DNA of 64,000 nt from Cyclina sinensis (taxonomy: Eukaryota; Mollusca; Bivalvia; Venerida; Veneridae), in contig JAAONU010000001.1 of the NCBI GenBank assembly GCA_012932295.1, positions 2,542,001 to 2,606,000 of the forward strand, read 5' to 3'. The notes below the pieces were generated by a model that saw only the letters and a program-made list of their open reading frames with translations, ran no database searches and was not told where the DNA came from. The first letter of the stretch is position 1. Each line of letters begins with the position of its first letter. Positions 52,434 to 64,000 of the stretch are shown here, in pieces. Both the position numbers and the translations under genes were made by a program.

Positions 52434-52992
52434 CCCCACATACGATGAGTGTAGGACAATAGCCCACTAGGACAATAGCCCACTAGGACAATAGCCCACT
52501 GGGACAATAGCCCACTAGGACAATAGCCCACTTATATGCAATGTACATATTTATGCATTTAAATAAAAAATTAAGTATGTAATGAGTTTAAAATATAAGT
52601 ATTCATAATTCAACTGTGTAGATAGTTTTTTTAACTCAGAAATTTCTGTTTAAACAACAGCAAATCCAGATCCAATGGTTTATTTACCAGCACTATACTT
52701 TTTACTCATGTTTTTTTTTGGTAGACACAGGGTATAAATGAGTGAAAGCACACTGTATAATTGAATATGAAATTTAATGTTTTGACTATAAACAAAGGAT
52801 TCAATTTGTATTTAAAATATATAGGTGTAAATAAGCCATAAGATAAATGTCAAATTTGATTTTTTAACAATTTTTGATAAGCAGTGGGCTATTGTCCTCC
52901 CTGCCAAATATAGCAGTGGGCTATTGTCCAGTGGGCTATTGTCCAAGTGGGCTATTGTCCCAGTGGGCTATTGTCCGTTCCCCACATACGAT
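52434..52992. mobile_element. Small foldback element with 16-bp tandem motif in inverted arrays
   Basis: The left array (about 52453-52531) is five copies of GGACAATAGCCCACT. The right array (about 52882-52976) is the same motif inverted (AGTGGGCTATTGTCC) in five to six copies. The core between is AT-rich. CCCCACATACGAT flanks both sides exactly (52434-52446 and 52980-52992), consistent with a 13-bp target duplication. There is no coding capacity. Confidence 0.85.
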
Positions 52993-53536
52993 CATTTATG
53001 AATCTTAGGACCCATACTATGTTTGACCTTTGAACCCTGTACGTAAAAAGACTGTCAACATCTTAACTGATAGGCATAAAGGTGAACATAAAATAAATTA
53101 ATGGGTTTCCAGAACTAACTGAATAGCTATTTAAGATTTAAAATCATGTATAATTTCATACGGTGAAAAAATAAATTGTACACATAGATTATCGTAATAT
53201 TAATTGACACAAAACTAAACTAAGTGTTTGATTCTGACTTGCTTCTTATGTAAGATCTTTGAAGCATGTTGCAAGAAAGCGCCTCACTCACATTATTTCA
53301 AGTCTTTTAAACATTACAAATGTAATATATTTTGACTTAGTTCGATTTCCTAAAAAAAACAAACAAAAATAAAGTAGCATCTTGCATTTTGTAAATAAGT
53401 AAAATAACACAATACAAAAAATCACGAAAATAATAATAAAAAGTATAATTTCTCTTACTCGTACATCGTTACATTGTCCGAATTTGCGTATCTTTGGATG
53501 AGCAGGAGCCCGACAGTTCTATTAAATATAAATATT

Positions 53537-53539
<3 letters not shown>

Positions 53540-53583
<44 letters not shown>
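53540..53583. repeat. (GA)n microsatellite
   Basis: An uninterrupted GA run of about 21 units. Confidence 0.97.
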
Positions 53584-53588
<5 letters not shown>

Positions 53589-53847
53589 AATGGAAAAAAA
53601 GGTTGGTTATCCTAACGAAAATATATATAACTAATATAATAAGATAATTCAATATATAGTCGAAACAAAATGAAATAGATACCTATAGGAATTTTAGTCA
53701 GTACTACATAAACAAGAATTATAGCATGTTTGCTCTTAAAATTCAGAAATAAATTCCGCTTTTATTTCCCTTGACAATATTATGTTATCTAAAACCGAAT
53801 ATCAGTCTGAGAGAGCTAAATATTTCTTGTTTCCCTTTAATGAGTAA

Positions 53848-54066
53848 ATCAATGTTTATCCTGAGTTTATAGAGAAGGAAAAAAACAGAGATTACAACAA
53901 ATCAGCAAAATGCTCAAAATGTAAGGTCGACGATTACCGTCTAGAAAAGACTATTGACCTTATATCGGAAGAAAAAGAAAAAGAAAAAATTCTCAAAGAA
54001 GATTATTCCTTAATACAAGACAATTTCGCCCCCTTAGTGAGCGCAAATCTTTATTTGGAATGGTAA
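53848..54066 (+). CDS. Open frame without ATG, unknown
   Basis: 73 codons from after a TAA to a TAA, lacking Met, so it would have to be an exon. It is strongly hydrophilic: YNKSAKCSKCKVDDYRLEK, then a Glu/Lys run and ILKEDYSLIQDNFAPLVSAN. CSKC is a possible half zinc site. An AG acceptor at about 53871 (TTTATCCTGAGTTTATAG) is plausible. I do not recognise it. Confidence 0.25.
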   Translation: MNVYPEFIEKEKNRDYNKSAKCSKCKVDDYRLEKTIDLISEEKEKEKILKEDYSLIQDNFAPLVSANLYLEW

Positions 54067-54713
54067 CGTTTAGTAATGAAAACTATAGCATATTCTCTAG
54101 AAATATTAAGTTAGTGATTTTTTTGTATAAAACTATCAGATTTTCAGATTTGTCTGTAGATTTGTCCTTTCAGTAGGTTTTAATTTATCTTACATTGTGA
54201 CTTTATGTCCTATTGTGGGCGCTTTCATCTGGTTAGGCAAATAAACGAATGGTGCGTTTTTTTCAAGGACTTGGAAGATTAACATATCAATTATCTTTTA
54301 AAGATATTTGTACTTTTAGTTTAATAAAAAATATGTTTTATACTCTTTCATTTTTTTCTTAATTTATTTTCCTTTTTCCTTCTGTAATCACAAACGATAA
54401 AAGTGGTCTACTATTTAAGTCATAATAAAAATCCATTTATTTCAACATTCTTCCATTTATTTTTTATGTTCAGAATGTTTTGAAAGATTGTGCAACTGGA
54501 AATTCTATTCTGACTGCGGCAAGAGCTGATTCTTATGTTGGCATAGCTTGTTGCCCAAACCTTTTGCCGTTTTACAAATGTAAACATCCCTATTATTCAC
54601 ATCATACGTTCTCATATAAGCTATTTTATCTGAATGTATTTAACCATTATGTATATTAACAAGAAAAAAGAAGGTGAGATCAAAGTTCACAATATGTAAT
54701 GCTTTGAAATAAG

Positions 54714-54716
<3 letters not shown>

Positions 54717-54763
<47 letters not shown>
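54717..54763. repeat. (GA)n microsatellite
   Basis: A second GA run, about 1.2 kb from the first. Confidence 0.97.
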
Positions 54764-54764
<1 letters not shown>

Positions 54765-54906
54765 AAAAAACAACAACAAAATCTTGTCAGGGTATACATT
54801 GCTAACGTCCATCACCTGCGAATTGAATTTATGATACCTATCAAAACAATATAACCACTAGTGCTTTCTTACAATTATAGAAACATTTTATTATAATAAT
54901 ATGTAT

Positions 54907-54937
54907 AAACAACAAAAACAACAACAACAACAACAAA
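54907..54937. repeat. (CAA)n microsatellite
   Basis: A short CAA trinucleotide run. Confidence 0.9.
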
Positions 54938-55169
54938 AATCAGTATATATAATTTCAGTGGAAGTTTTTCCGTCATGCTTTGTTCACAGTTCTGGTTTAT
55001 TTTGGACTTTCCCAAATGTTTTCCGAGTTGAATGGTTTTTTTCCAGAGTAGGAAAGTGGTTAATATGCAATAATGCATTGATTGAACAAGAACGGGAATA
55101 ACACAATGTTCAGCTTCGATAAAATACAATTTAAAACTGATGCACCGTATCGTTTTGTATTTCACGATA

Positions 55170-55685
55170 TTACTTCATTAATTTTTTAGATTGAAATCTC
55201 TCTCTGTGTATTGATTTTCAAGTCTTTGAATTGCTAAGAGCGTTAAACGTACTACAATCCAAACTGATTACTATAAAATAATAAAAAACCCCAAAAAAAG
55301 CGCATTGACAAGAGGCCAAAAAGAAACTGAGCAGACAAAGAAAGCTTTGATACCACGTGACCACTTTCTTGTACTGCCAGTTGTGTCAATATGTTAAATA
55401 TTTCTACTAAGAAACTTCGCATACCTCTTGCGCGAAATCGTGATGGACAGACGAATGGACTGCTTATGATCATTATATGTCTTCCTTCGAGGGTATAAAA
55501 TCTACTTGAACTCTCCCCTTTTCATAGTATATGGCTATATATAAATAATGTAACGGTCATATGTGTATATTAAAGAATTCACACATCGTCAATGCACCTA
55601 GTTTCATTTAATGTTGATTGATACAATAACAACTGTCGAATAATAGCCTTAAACATAGTATTTGTTGATTTATGCTTTAGCAGTT
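55170..55685. other. No recognised feature
   Basis: AT-rich. The 73-codon minus ORF lacks any signature. Confidence 0.4.
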
Positions 55686-55689
55686 CATG

Positions 55690-58165
55690 GTAGTTTTTGA
55701 CAGATTTGTGAAGTTAGCGGCCTAGCGGCCTGGCTGCGTGAAGTTAGCGACCTAGCGGCCTGGCGCATGAAGTTAGCGGCTGGCGGCCTAGCGGCCTGGC
55801 GGCGTGAAGTTAGCGGCCTGGCGGCTTATCGGCCTGGCGGCCTGGCGGCGTGAAGTTAGCGGCCTAGCGGCCTAGCGACCTAGCGGCGTGAAGATGGCTG
55901 CCTTTATCACAATTAAGGTTGATCTTAAAAACGGATTGAAATCTATTTTTACAGCATTTAATGTAAATTGCAGGGGTGTATAAGAAAGTTATCGACATGA
56001 TTTAGCTTTTATTTTTTAAAATAAATTATTTAACAAAGTTCTAGCTTATCTGCAAAGACGACTCGGAATCTCTTTGTACATTTACTCCCATGTACTCTTT
56101 GTAAATTACATTTCAGTTGATGATTAAGTAAAATATCAACAAGAACTAGCTTTGATTTTTTTTTAACTTTTCGAAGCCTGGCGGCCTAGCGGCCTAAACT
56201 TAATATTTATCATAATTTATGTTTATCTTAAAAACGGCTTGAATTCGATTTTTACAGCATGTAATGTACATTTCAGGGGGTGAATAAGCAAAATTTAAAC
56301 AAGAACTAGCTTTGATTTTTTTAAGTCTTCGTAGCCTGGCGGCCTAGCGGTCTAAACTTAATATTTATCACAACTGCATTCTAACGTATGCTTATATTAA
56401 AAACGGCTTGAAATCTATTTGGACAGCATATTATGTATATTACAGGGGTGTATACGAAAAAATATCAACACGAACTAGCTTTTTAACAACTAAGTAAATT
56501 GTCAAAATCTTTTAGAAATTATGGAGTCTTGACATTATATGAGCATGTCGATCAAGAAATACAGTGAATGTTGAACTTTATTTGCTTCCAACACAGAATA
56601 CATAGAGGATATTTGTTTATTTTGTGGAAGATGAGAATTTATTTCATCGAGTGAACACCATATGTGATATTTTCACGAGTGGCGCAGCCACGAGTGAAAA
56701 TATAAACATATGGTGTTCACGAAATGAAATAAATTCCCATCTTCCACTAAAAAAACAAACAAATTTTCTTTTTATTTTATGCCAACACGTCAAAAATGGG
56801 TATTTTATGACATTTTTACTCAGGGCCTTCAATAAATTCCCCATGGTGAGCCCCAAATCAGTTAATGCGTACTTTGGTTACTCCGCACAAAAAAAAAGTG
56901 CAGACAATCTCCAATACATAAGATAACTTTACTTCTGCTGAAATAAACTGAATACACTTTCATCAAATAATATTTATTTTTCTCTACACGATTTATCAAT
57001 ATTTATTGAATTTTAGCCATACATACTTTAATTATAAAAGCGGATTAATACCGAGTAATATTCAATCAATTGAATTGAAAGTCGGCCATATTGGATATTG
57101 TCCATGTGAGTTATGTAAACAAATCAGACATTTTAAATAATTTATGGCGAATTTCATCATTGTTCACAACTAGTTAGGCTCAGGAATTCAATATTATAAC
57201 TGGATTTAACAATGTAAATAAATTTCACTCGCTGTCACTGTCTGAAATACAGCGGATTCTCTTGTATTTACGTGGTGGGGAAAAGTAGTTTCGGAACAAA
57301 CAGTGGATTATCAAAATGGTAATTTCACTGATTCAAAACAGTGGATTATTACTTTTATCTCACTGATATTTCCCTATATTTCATTGGTAGGCATAAAATA
57401 AAATCTGTTCTGTTACTGTCACTCAAAGCTCGGAGAAAAATATAACGGTATTCAAAGTTGGCCACTGTATAAAAAGTGGCGCATGTTTTCAGCAGTCACA
57501 CAAATTTTGTGGGCACATATGCAGCAGATCATTTCTTAACGAGGAAATGAATTATGATAAATATTAAGTTTAGGCCGCCAGGCTTCGAAAACTTAAAAAA
57601 AATCAAAGCTAGTTCTTGTTGATATTTTATTTAATCATCCCTGAAATGTACATTGCATGCTGTAAAAATCGAATTCAAGCCGTTTTTAAGATAAACATAA
57701 ATTATGATAAATATTAAGTTTAGAACGCTAGGCCGCCAGGCCGCTAGGCTTCGAAAACTTAAAAAAAAATCAAAGCTAGTTCTTGTTGATATTTTACTTA
57801 ATCATCAACTGAAATGTACATTGCATGCTGTAAAAATCGAATTCAAGCCGTTTTTAAGATAAACATAAATTATGATAAATATTAGGCTTCGAAAACTTAA
57901 AAAAAATCAAAGCTAGTTCTTGTTGATATTTTGCTTATTCACCCCTGAAATGAACATTACAAGCTGAAAAAATCGATTTCAAGACGTTTTTAAGATAAAC
58001 ATAAATTATGATAAATTTTAAGTTTAGGCCGCTAGGCTGCGAACTTCACGCCGTCAGGCTGCTAGGCCCTTAGGCCGCTAACTTCACGCCGCCAGGCCGC
58101 TAGGCCGCTAACTTCACGCCGCCAGGCCGCTAGGCCGCTAATTTCACAAATCTGTTTTTGACTGC
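55690..58165. mobile_element. 2.5-kb foldback element built from GCGGCCTAGCGGCCTGGC arrays
   Basis: Inverted ends: ACAGATTTGTGAAGTTAGCGG at about 55700-55720 against its complement ending near 58157. The left outer array (55717-55890) and right outer array (58020-58140) carry the GC-rich motif in opposite orientation. Inside each arm are about three AT-rich modules (AACTTAATATTTATCATAA, AAAACGGCTTGAA, ACAAGAACTAGCTTTGATT) separated by single GC motifs, again inverted between arms. No transposase frame is seen. The centre holds a separate palindromic MITE. Confidence 0.85.
56610..56762. mobile_element. Palindromic MITE inside the foldback
   Basis: The arms GTGGAAGATG..GAATTTATTTCAT..GTGAACACCATATG..ATTTTCAC and their complement meet at GAGTGGC-GC-AGCCACGAG. 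Both short ORFs here, one on each strand, are products of the palindrome. Confidence 0.9.
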
Positions 58166-60210
58166 AAAAATCCTGATCTAGGACCTACGATTTAAAAAGC
58201 CATGAATTTTGCAATGGCTAAAATTTCTGAAGTAGATAGATTACAAAATGTCAATTTTATACGAAAAGAAAACTGCTTCTTCACTTTATTTTAGAATGTT
58301 TCTTGTATACAGATACAAGTCAAATGTTTAAACGCCGCCAAATGGAGTGGGGGTTGCGATAATTAGTAATGTTGGATTAAATGTATGGTGGTTAACCAAT
58401 TATAATCTTTTGTACTCTAATTTGTATATGGCTGACATTTGTTAATGTTTAATGCTAAAAAAGATGATTTTACGTCAAGTCTATAGGCATCGTTTCCCCT
58501 ATACAAAAATTGGCTGTTTATTTTCCTACCTCTATAATTCTAAAATATAAACTTGCTTATTTTTTACAGTTCATTTACGGAAAAAGTTATTTCGGAAAAA
58601 AATTAGTTAATTGAACCCATGATTGAAACTACATGTTTGACTGTCGAGTCCTTACTAACAAGAGATGTTTATGAAACACTTATGCCCCCCACCCCCGGCA
58701 GTATGCATTATGGGAAGTTTACATGGAAATGAAATTTACCTTTTGAACTTAAAATCGATAGGGGTTATCTACGGGTACTATCTGAGATGCATCAACCTAT
58801 CAAGTGTGACAAGCTAAAACTAGACCTAGATATTCTTATGATAAATCTGTATACTCAATTTCATTTCGGTATGTGCAATCTCTGCGAAGAAAATGAACGG
58901 AAACTGCAAATAATTGGAATTTTTCTAAGTCCAAGGGAACATCTCAATAGCATTTTCTGTCACTTTTTCACTTTTATTAAGCCTGCCTTATGTATTGTAG
59001 ACTTCAGGGATACCAACCATACTGTCTGGAACAATAACTGCCACGTCATAACTGACATCTCTGAAAAGATTTTCTCTCTTTCTTTCTTTTTCTTTTTTAA
59101 TTTCCTGGCATTTGTACCACCACTCTTTAGAGTTTAGACTTTAAAAGATGGAATGATCTTAGATAGTTCTTACATCATGTCATTAACGTTTCTGTATGTT
59201 AAATTGTTAGTCTTTTACCTTTTCTAGTATTTTTCATGACGACTAGTTGTCTCCACAAATACAATGTAGGATGCATGCTTTTTTCGTAGAGATATGAAGT
59301 TTTAACCATTTAAACCAATTAAGATTTAAAGACGAACTTTATTAAAACATAAAACCAAACAAAGTTCATGAGCATCAAATCAGTTAAAAAGTATACATTA
59401 TCCATGTACAACAATGTACAACAAGATGGCAGATATTTTAACAATATTACGATGATTGACGATAATATTACCATGTTTTCATAAATATTTCTGTAGCAAA
59501 TTTCTATAGCAAATTAGGGAATAAATAATAAATTAAATATCTATATATTAAAATCTTCCCTAAGAGGTGTGTGTATATGTGATGGGGGTGGGGGCACAGG
59601 TATATAAAAATCAGGTTAAATCTGAGAACTGATTTCTAATACGAGAAGTCGAAGACTGTCTTTGACGTCAAGGCAACTGAAAGCCATTTAACAATCGCTA
59701 TGCTATTAGGAGATAATAACCTTCAGTCAGATTGATTTAACATTATCCGTTCAACAAGAGGAAGGTTATAGAAACAAAAACAAAAGTCGTTAACCTAATG
59801 AATTCCACTACACGTATTACATTATTATCTTAAAACAGGAAATCGTAAAAGCAAACTTTGAAAATGAAATTATCTTGTTACTTGCAGCGGCCAGTGGGTA
59901 ACTCGTAATAAAGAGTTTTTTAAGTGTTAAGGTCTAGTCTGAAGGATAATGTTTATAATATAATTGACTTCTGTCTGAAAATCTGGTCGAATGATATATA
60001 GTTAAAGCTTGAAACATTTTTTAAAAACATCAACAAAACCGAAATTTTCCTCACTAAACAGCTAAATTATAACTAATAGAGACAACTATAATCCATTTGT
60101 TTGGATTTCATAAAACTTTACATCTAAATTCTGACATATCTACAACGCGAAAAATTTTGTCACCATATTAACTTCATAAAAATGAATGTTCCTTAAATCT
60201 AGTATAAAAA
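58166..60210. other. About 2 kb without a recognised gene
   Basis: AT-rich. The 116-codon plus ORF at 58787-59137 has a hydrophobic C-terminus (FSLSFFFFFNFLAFVPPLF) but no recognised motif or splice sites, and I do not call it a gene. Confidence 0.45.
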
Positions 60211-60215
60211 AGTAC

Positions 60216-60299
60216 TGTCAGAAGTGGGATTCGAACCCACGCCGGGAGAACCCGACTGCGACCTGAACGCAGCGCCTTGGACCGCTCGGCCATTCTGAC
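60216..60299 (-). tRNA. tRNA-Leu (CAG), second copy
   Basis: Nearly identical to 48027-48110. The acceptor stem pairs perfectly (GTCAGAA/TTCTGAC). The D-arm has GTCCAAGG where the first copy has GTCTAAGG. Anticodon CAG in the loop TTCAGGT, long variable arm, intact A and B boxes, T-run terminator downstream. Confidence 0.95.
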
Positions 60300-63200
60300 T
60301 ACACAGAAAACACAGAAAATTATCAACATTCTAATTCTTTGTATCTAGTGATAATTTTTCAAATGTCTGACTTTCATGTTAATTCTAGTATCTGAGTATT
60401 TGAAATTAACAAATCACAAGAGTATTTTATGAAAACAGTAATCAGCTAACTTTGTCTAAGTCACTGTTTATTCCGATTTCATTCAACATAATTATTCTTG
60501 AGAGATCCTTTAATTAAAAATATATGTAAAATCAATTGTGTATGTTATTTTTGACAAATAAAAGCATAGATTTTGAAACAAAGACTTGCTCTCAATAAGT
60601 TAGTGTCAATCAATTTGGAATAAGGCACATTGTAGCACCACATGCTTTGTAAGATATTCAGCAAATGTCATATGATTTTAACATGTAATGAATAACATAT
60701 AGAAATCATCTTATCATACAATCTTAGTTTAATGTACGAATGCAAGACAAATTGATATCATTATCAGATAATGATACTTTCGGCAAAGAGAGTCTTGAAG
60801 TAATTTTTTGTTTGTATAAATATATTGCATATTACAAGGAAAAATTTGATACGCTTCTATGCTAAAATGGTGATTTACAATTGAGAACATAAAAATATTA
60901 TATTTTTTCATCTTTATAATATAGATATGAGGAAAACATACAAGGGTCCTTAACTAGTTCCAAAAGAACTTTAAAATATGACAGATTCAATACAAAATGA
61001 TGACGTTTTAAAGTTAAAACCTTGCTTCATCTGCAATTAAATTTATTAATCACAAATTGTATCAAAAAGTGCAAGTTGTGCTTAAAATTAAACAGTTATT
61101 TTTAATATACAAAAATGTTGTGTTTCAAAGGAACAAATGATTGTTTCAGACAAACATATATTCGTTTTTTTAACCAGTTCAATGCAGTACGTCTTCTAGA
61201 AATTTATCAATTTATATTAATTCTTATTGAGTAGTTGTTATTTCTGACTAGCTTCTATTCTTTGCCTAGATCGGCTTTAAAATGACGTAAAACTATAATG
61301 AATCCAAAGCACTCGATCGGAAGAAATAATAGTTACAGATCTTTCGAGATCAGCATCATTTTGACGCGCCTTGTTAATGACTTTGCAGACAATTTTATTA
61401 AAGGTTACACGAAATATCAAAATCATCCCTGCATTAAGTTCTCCCAATTAAATCTGGTTAGTAAATCAAGCATTGGTTCCCTACTTGTCTGCTATACAAA
61501 ACGTGTTATCTAAATGCTGTAAACTATTAATGAATTATTCAAATTTTGCTGCTAGAGAATGTATGGCGCTTGTTAGAAGAAATTGGACTGGGAAAAAAAC
61601 TGTTATTCGTTCAGTTCTAACTGATCCTTACCATTCGTTTGTATCAAGCAAATGAAATGACTAAGAACAATCATTATGTGAAAATTCGAAAGGTGATGTT
61701 TATGTTATGATTCCATACTATTTATCATATAAAAAATGCCTTATCGGTATCTTTTATACGTCTGATTATTTTTTAACAGATATAACCATATTATGCTAAA
61801 GTCAGAGTCACTGGCAAATACGAATACATTCATGAAGACTTTTTTTGTGTCTTAAAACCATCTCGCTATTTTTCCTTACTCCAATGCGTTTTTCCGGGTA
61901 ACGTCTTTTGCCGCTACATTTTTATGACGGCAATTTTCATTGGAAAGTCCGTAAGATATTTCCCGTGAAATGTTTAAATGTGTAATGATTTTGTCTAATG
62001 ATAAATGAATTTTGAGTCGAGATTTTCTTTAAAGGCAACTGTTAGTGGCCACATTGTTTAAATGTGTGGACAGGCAGATACAGGGTAAACTCACGTTACA
62101 CATCGTCTAAATAAACCGGATTACCCGGAGAAGAACGGTATTTACCATCTCTCGAAAATCTCGTTATGAGACTGGAGCCTATAAGACTTATAAGCAAGAA
62201 ACAACTTTTGACTATTGTGGTGAATGAAAAACTGTATTGATATATATCAAAATGTTTCTATGATATTTTTCCAATTTCCCGAAGTTGATGGGATAATTTA
62301 GAACAACGTTTGTGATCACATTTCATTAGTTCTCACTATTTTGCAAACTTTTTGTTTTATCATCAATAGTTACTTAGTTTAGTAATTATGAAGATTTTAC
62401 TTCTTTGCTTGACAGATTTCAGTTAGCTCTGAGAGATCTGAAGTTAGCATTTGTCGTATCTTTGCAATTTCTTGTTTTTTTTATCTGAAAGTCTTTTCAA
62501 ATGGATCATTAAATCAAGGGTTGAAAAAGGTCCGTTGCACCCCAATACCTTATATTTTAATATTTCTGTGATGAAATCTGTACGTAGCAAAAGTATGTTT
62601 TTGCCGTTTAGGAGAAGTATTCTGCTATAACAGTAAAATGCATCTCTTATCCGAAAGGCCACTTAACTAACGACAGGAAAACAGATTGTAAGTTCCAAGT
62701 CATTCAGTACCATTTTTTAAATGAATATTACAAAATAAACCGTATTTAAAAAGACTACTTTGACAGTTCCAAACTGCTTAAATATAAAAAAAAGAGATGA
62801 ACATTAAGAAAAACGTTGTAGTTAAAAATGGCTGTATAGATTAAAAAAAGTAAATGCAAATAAGGAACAAATTGAAATTGCCAAGATTGATATCATTAAA
62901 AAGAATGCATACAAACATGATCAGACAAATCAAGGTACTTCAGTGTCTCTTACAGTTTTAGTGAATATACTTGCTGTACGTATACATATGGATAAAGTTC
63001 TAACTTAAAATGTATTATTTTCCGTTGAAGACTCTGTGTGCTCTAGAAACTAAATTTAAATCTTCAATCTGTCATTCAAAGATTTAATTGATAGAAGTTT
63101 TCATTGAATACTGTAGTTTTCTGATGTTATGAATAATATAAGTTGTAAGCGAAGTACCACTTCATGTATTCACGTGGAGTAATGATAAATAAATATCAGA
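60300..63200. other. Gene-poor region, partner of the duplication at 48-52 kb
   Basis: 61395-61720 and 62630-62690 are diverged copies of parts of 49720-50060 and 52320-52400. No gene is recognised. Confidence 0.5.
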
Positions 63201-63216
63201 TATAATCGAGTATGTA

Positions 63217-63260
63217 GTCAGGATGGCCGCAAGCGTGGGTTCGAATCACACTTCTAACAG
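63217..63260 (+). pseudogene. Truncated tRNA-Leu relic
   Basis: The plus strand reads GTCAGGATGGCCG, the 5' end of the tRNA-Leu above. It jumps straight to AAGCGTGGGTTCGAATC and CACTTCTAACA, the T-arm and acceptor. The D-arm, anticodon arm and variable arm are deleted, so it cannot encode a tRNA. Confidence 0.85.
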
Positions 63261-64000
63261 TATTTCTTGACGGAATGTTTAGTCTTTATTCGCATTTTTG
63301 GTCATCCGAGGATCAGCAGCTTTAACAGATATTTATAAGTTAGCAGTTATTTTAGCATTTAATACATGGAGACCTTAAGCACATTTCTTATCATTACAGT
63401 TATCTCTTCAAAAGGATGTAAATCACATTAATGAAATAATTACTGTTGATTTAACAGCATCTTTTGTTTTTGTTTTTTACTCTTAGAAAGAGGCACGCTA
63501 TGAAGGATCAGTAGGATGGAGGGTTCATGTTTGTGTCTCTCCCAAGCAAAACTGCAGATTTAGATTCAATGTTTTTATAAACCTATTTCAAATTCGTTTG
63601 GTTTTCAAGATCTGTAGTAATAAAACTATCGGTCTTCAAAGACAGCACAGAATTTTATAATTTACTTACGGGGGCATAACCGTTTCTGGTGAATTACAAA
63701 ATATGTAATAGATTATATACGTACATTATTTACAGATATGTTATGTGATTTAGACTCAACATGCTTGCCTTTAAAGGTAAAACTTGGGATCAAAAGTTGT
63801 ATTAACATACTAATCACACATCATGTCAAATAAAAAGCATTAAAATGTTTGTTTGGAGAAACAATAACGAGAACTATTATTACTTCAAACCCGGGCTTAC
63901 AGACTGCTAGTACATGTATATTTCAGACAGTAGTCGATTATGTTATTAATACCCCTCAGCCTCGATCTTCAAAAAGACTATAAAATGAATATTTAAAAAT
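63261..64000. other. No recognised feature to window end
   Basis: AT-rich with no ORF above background, RNA gene or repeat that I can support. Confidence 0.4.

Noticed and set aside
53455..53652. Minus ORF with Ser-Leu repeats
   Set aside because: Translation of the GA microsatellite.
58787..59137. 116-codon plus ORF as a gene
   Set aside because: Starts with an ATG but shows no domain, splice context or composition beyond AT-rich background, and ends in a T-run-derived Phe stretch.

Overview
This is a eukaryotic, AT-rich, repeat-dense window. Its genes are split into short exons with GT..AG introns. The gene content (an iPLA2-beta/PLA2G6 homologue and an MTH1/NUDT1 homologue) and the many dispersed repeats carrying TGACCTTGACC point to an animal, most likely a mollusc such as a bivalve. 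I cannot name the species.

Layout. 1-1575 is a 93-bp satellite made of three 31-bp subunits. 1891-12833 (minus) holds nine coding exons of a PLA2G6 homologue: the N-terminal region and the ankyrin repeats. The catalytic patatin domain must lie beyond the left edge. Its introns hold AGGTCA-rich repeats, MITEs and a 37-bp tandem array next to exon 1. 14400-15720 is a decayed, internally deleted non-LTR retrotransposon (LINE), and 17130-17800 a decayed Tc1/mariner transposase. 19087-20307 (minus) is a complete three-exon NUDT1 (MTH1) homologue with an intact Nudix box. 20.3-24.4 kb holds tRNA-derived SINEs and diverged tandem repeats.

24.4-30.4 kb is a nest. A SINE-like unit inside a 43-bp repeat field is split by a 5.5-kb element with hAT-like ends. 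That element contains a 178-bp palindrome and a 4.03-kb element with 11-bp perfect terminal inverted repeats followed by ATGGGCCC-rich subterminal arrays. A 199-bp tandem duplication follows.

32.3-43.5 kb is the best-resolved structure. An old minus-strand LINE (L1-type ORF1p plus endonuclease/RT) is broken by a younger plus-strand LINE of 6.1 kb at 34392-40521. The younger element is bounded by an exact 11-bp target-site duplication. It has a CCHC-knuckle ORF1, one in-frame stop, an SGNH-esterase reading frame, and an intact 1265-codon endonuclease-RT-zinc-finger ORF2. It ends with two A-tracts that look like a 3' transduction or chimaeric tail.

43.5-64 kb has no recognised protein gene. 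It holds a 44-bp tandem array, two intact-looking tRNA-Leu(CAG) genes inside a diverged segmental duplication, a truncated tRNA-Leu relic, two foldback elements built from tandem motifs (52.4 and 55.7 kb), a MITE palindrome and GA microsatellites.

The two host genes act in lipid and nucleotide housekeeping and share strand and proximity only. Most of the window's structure is layered transposition.
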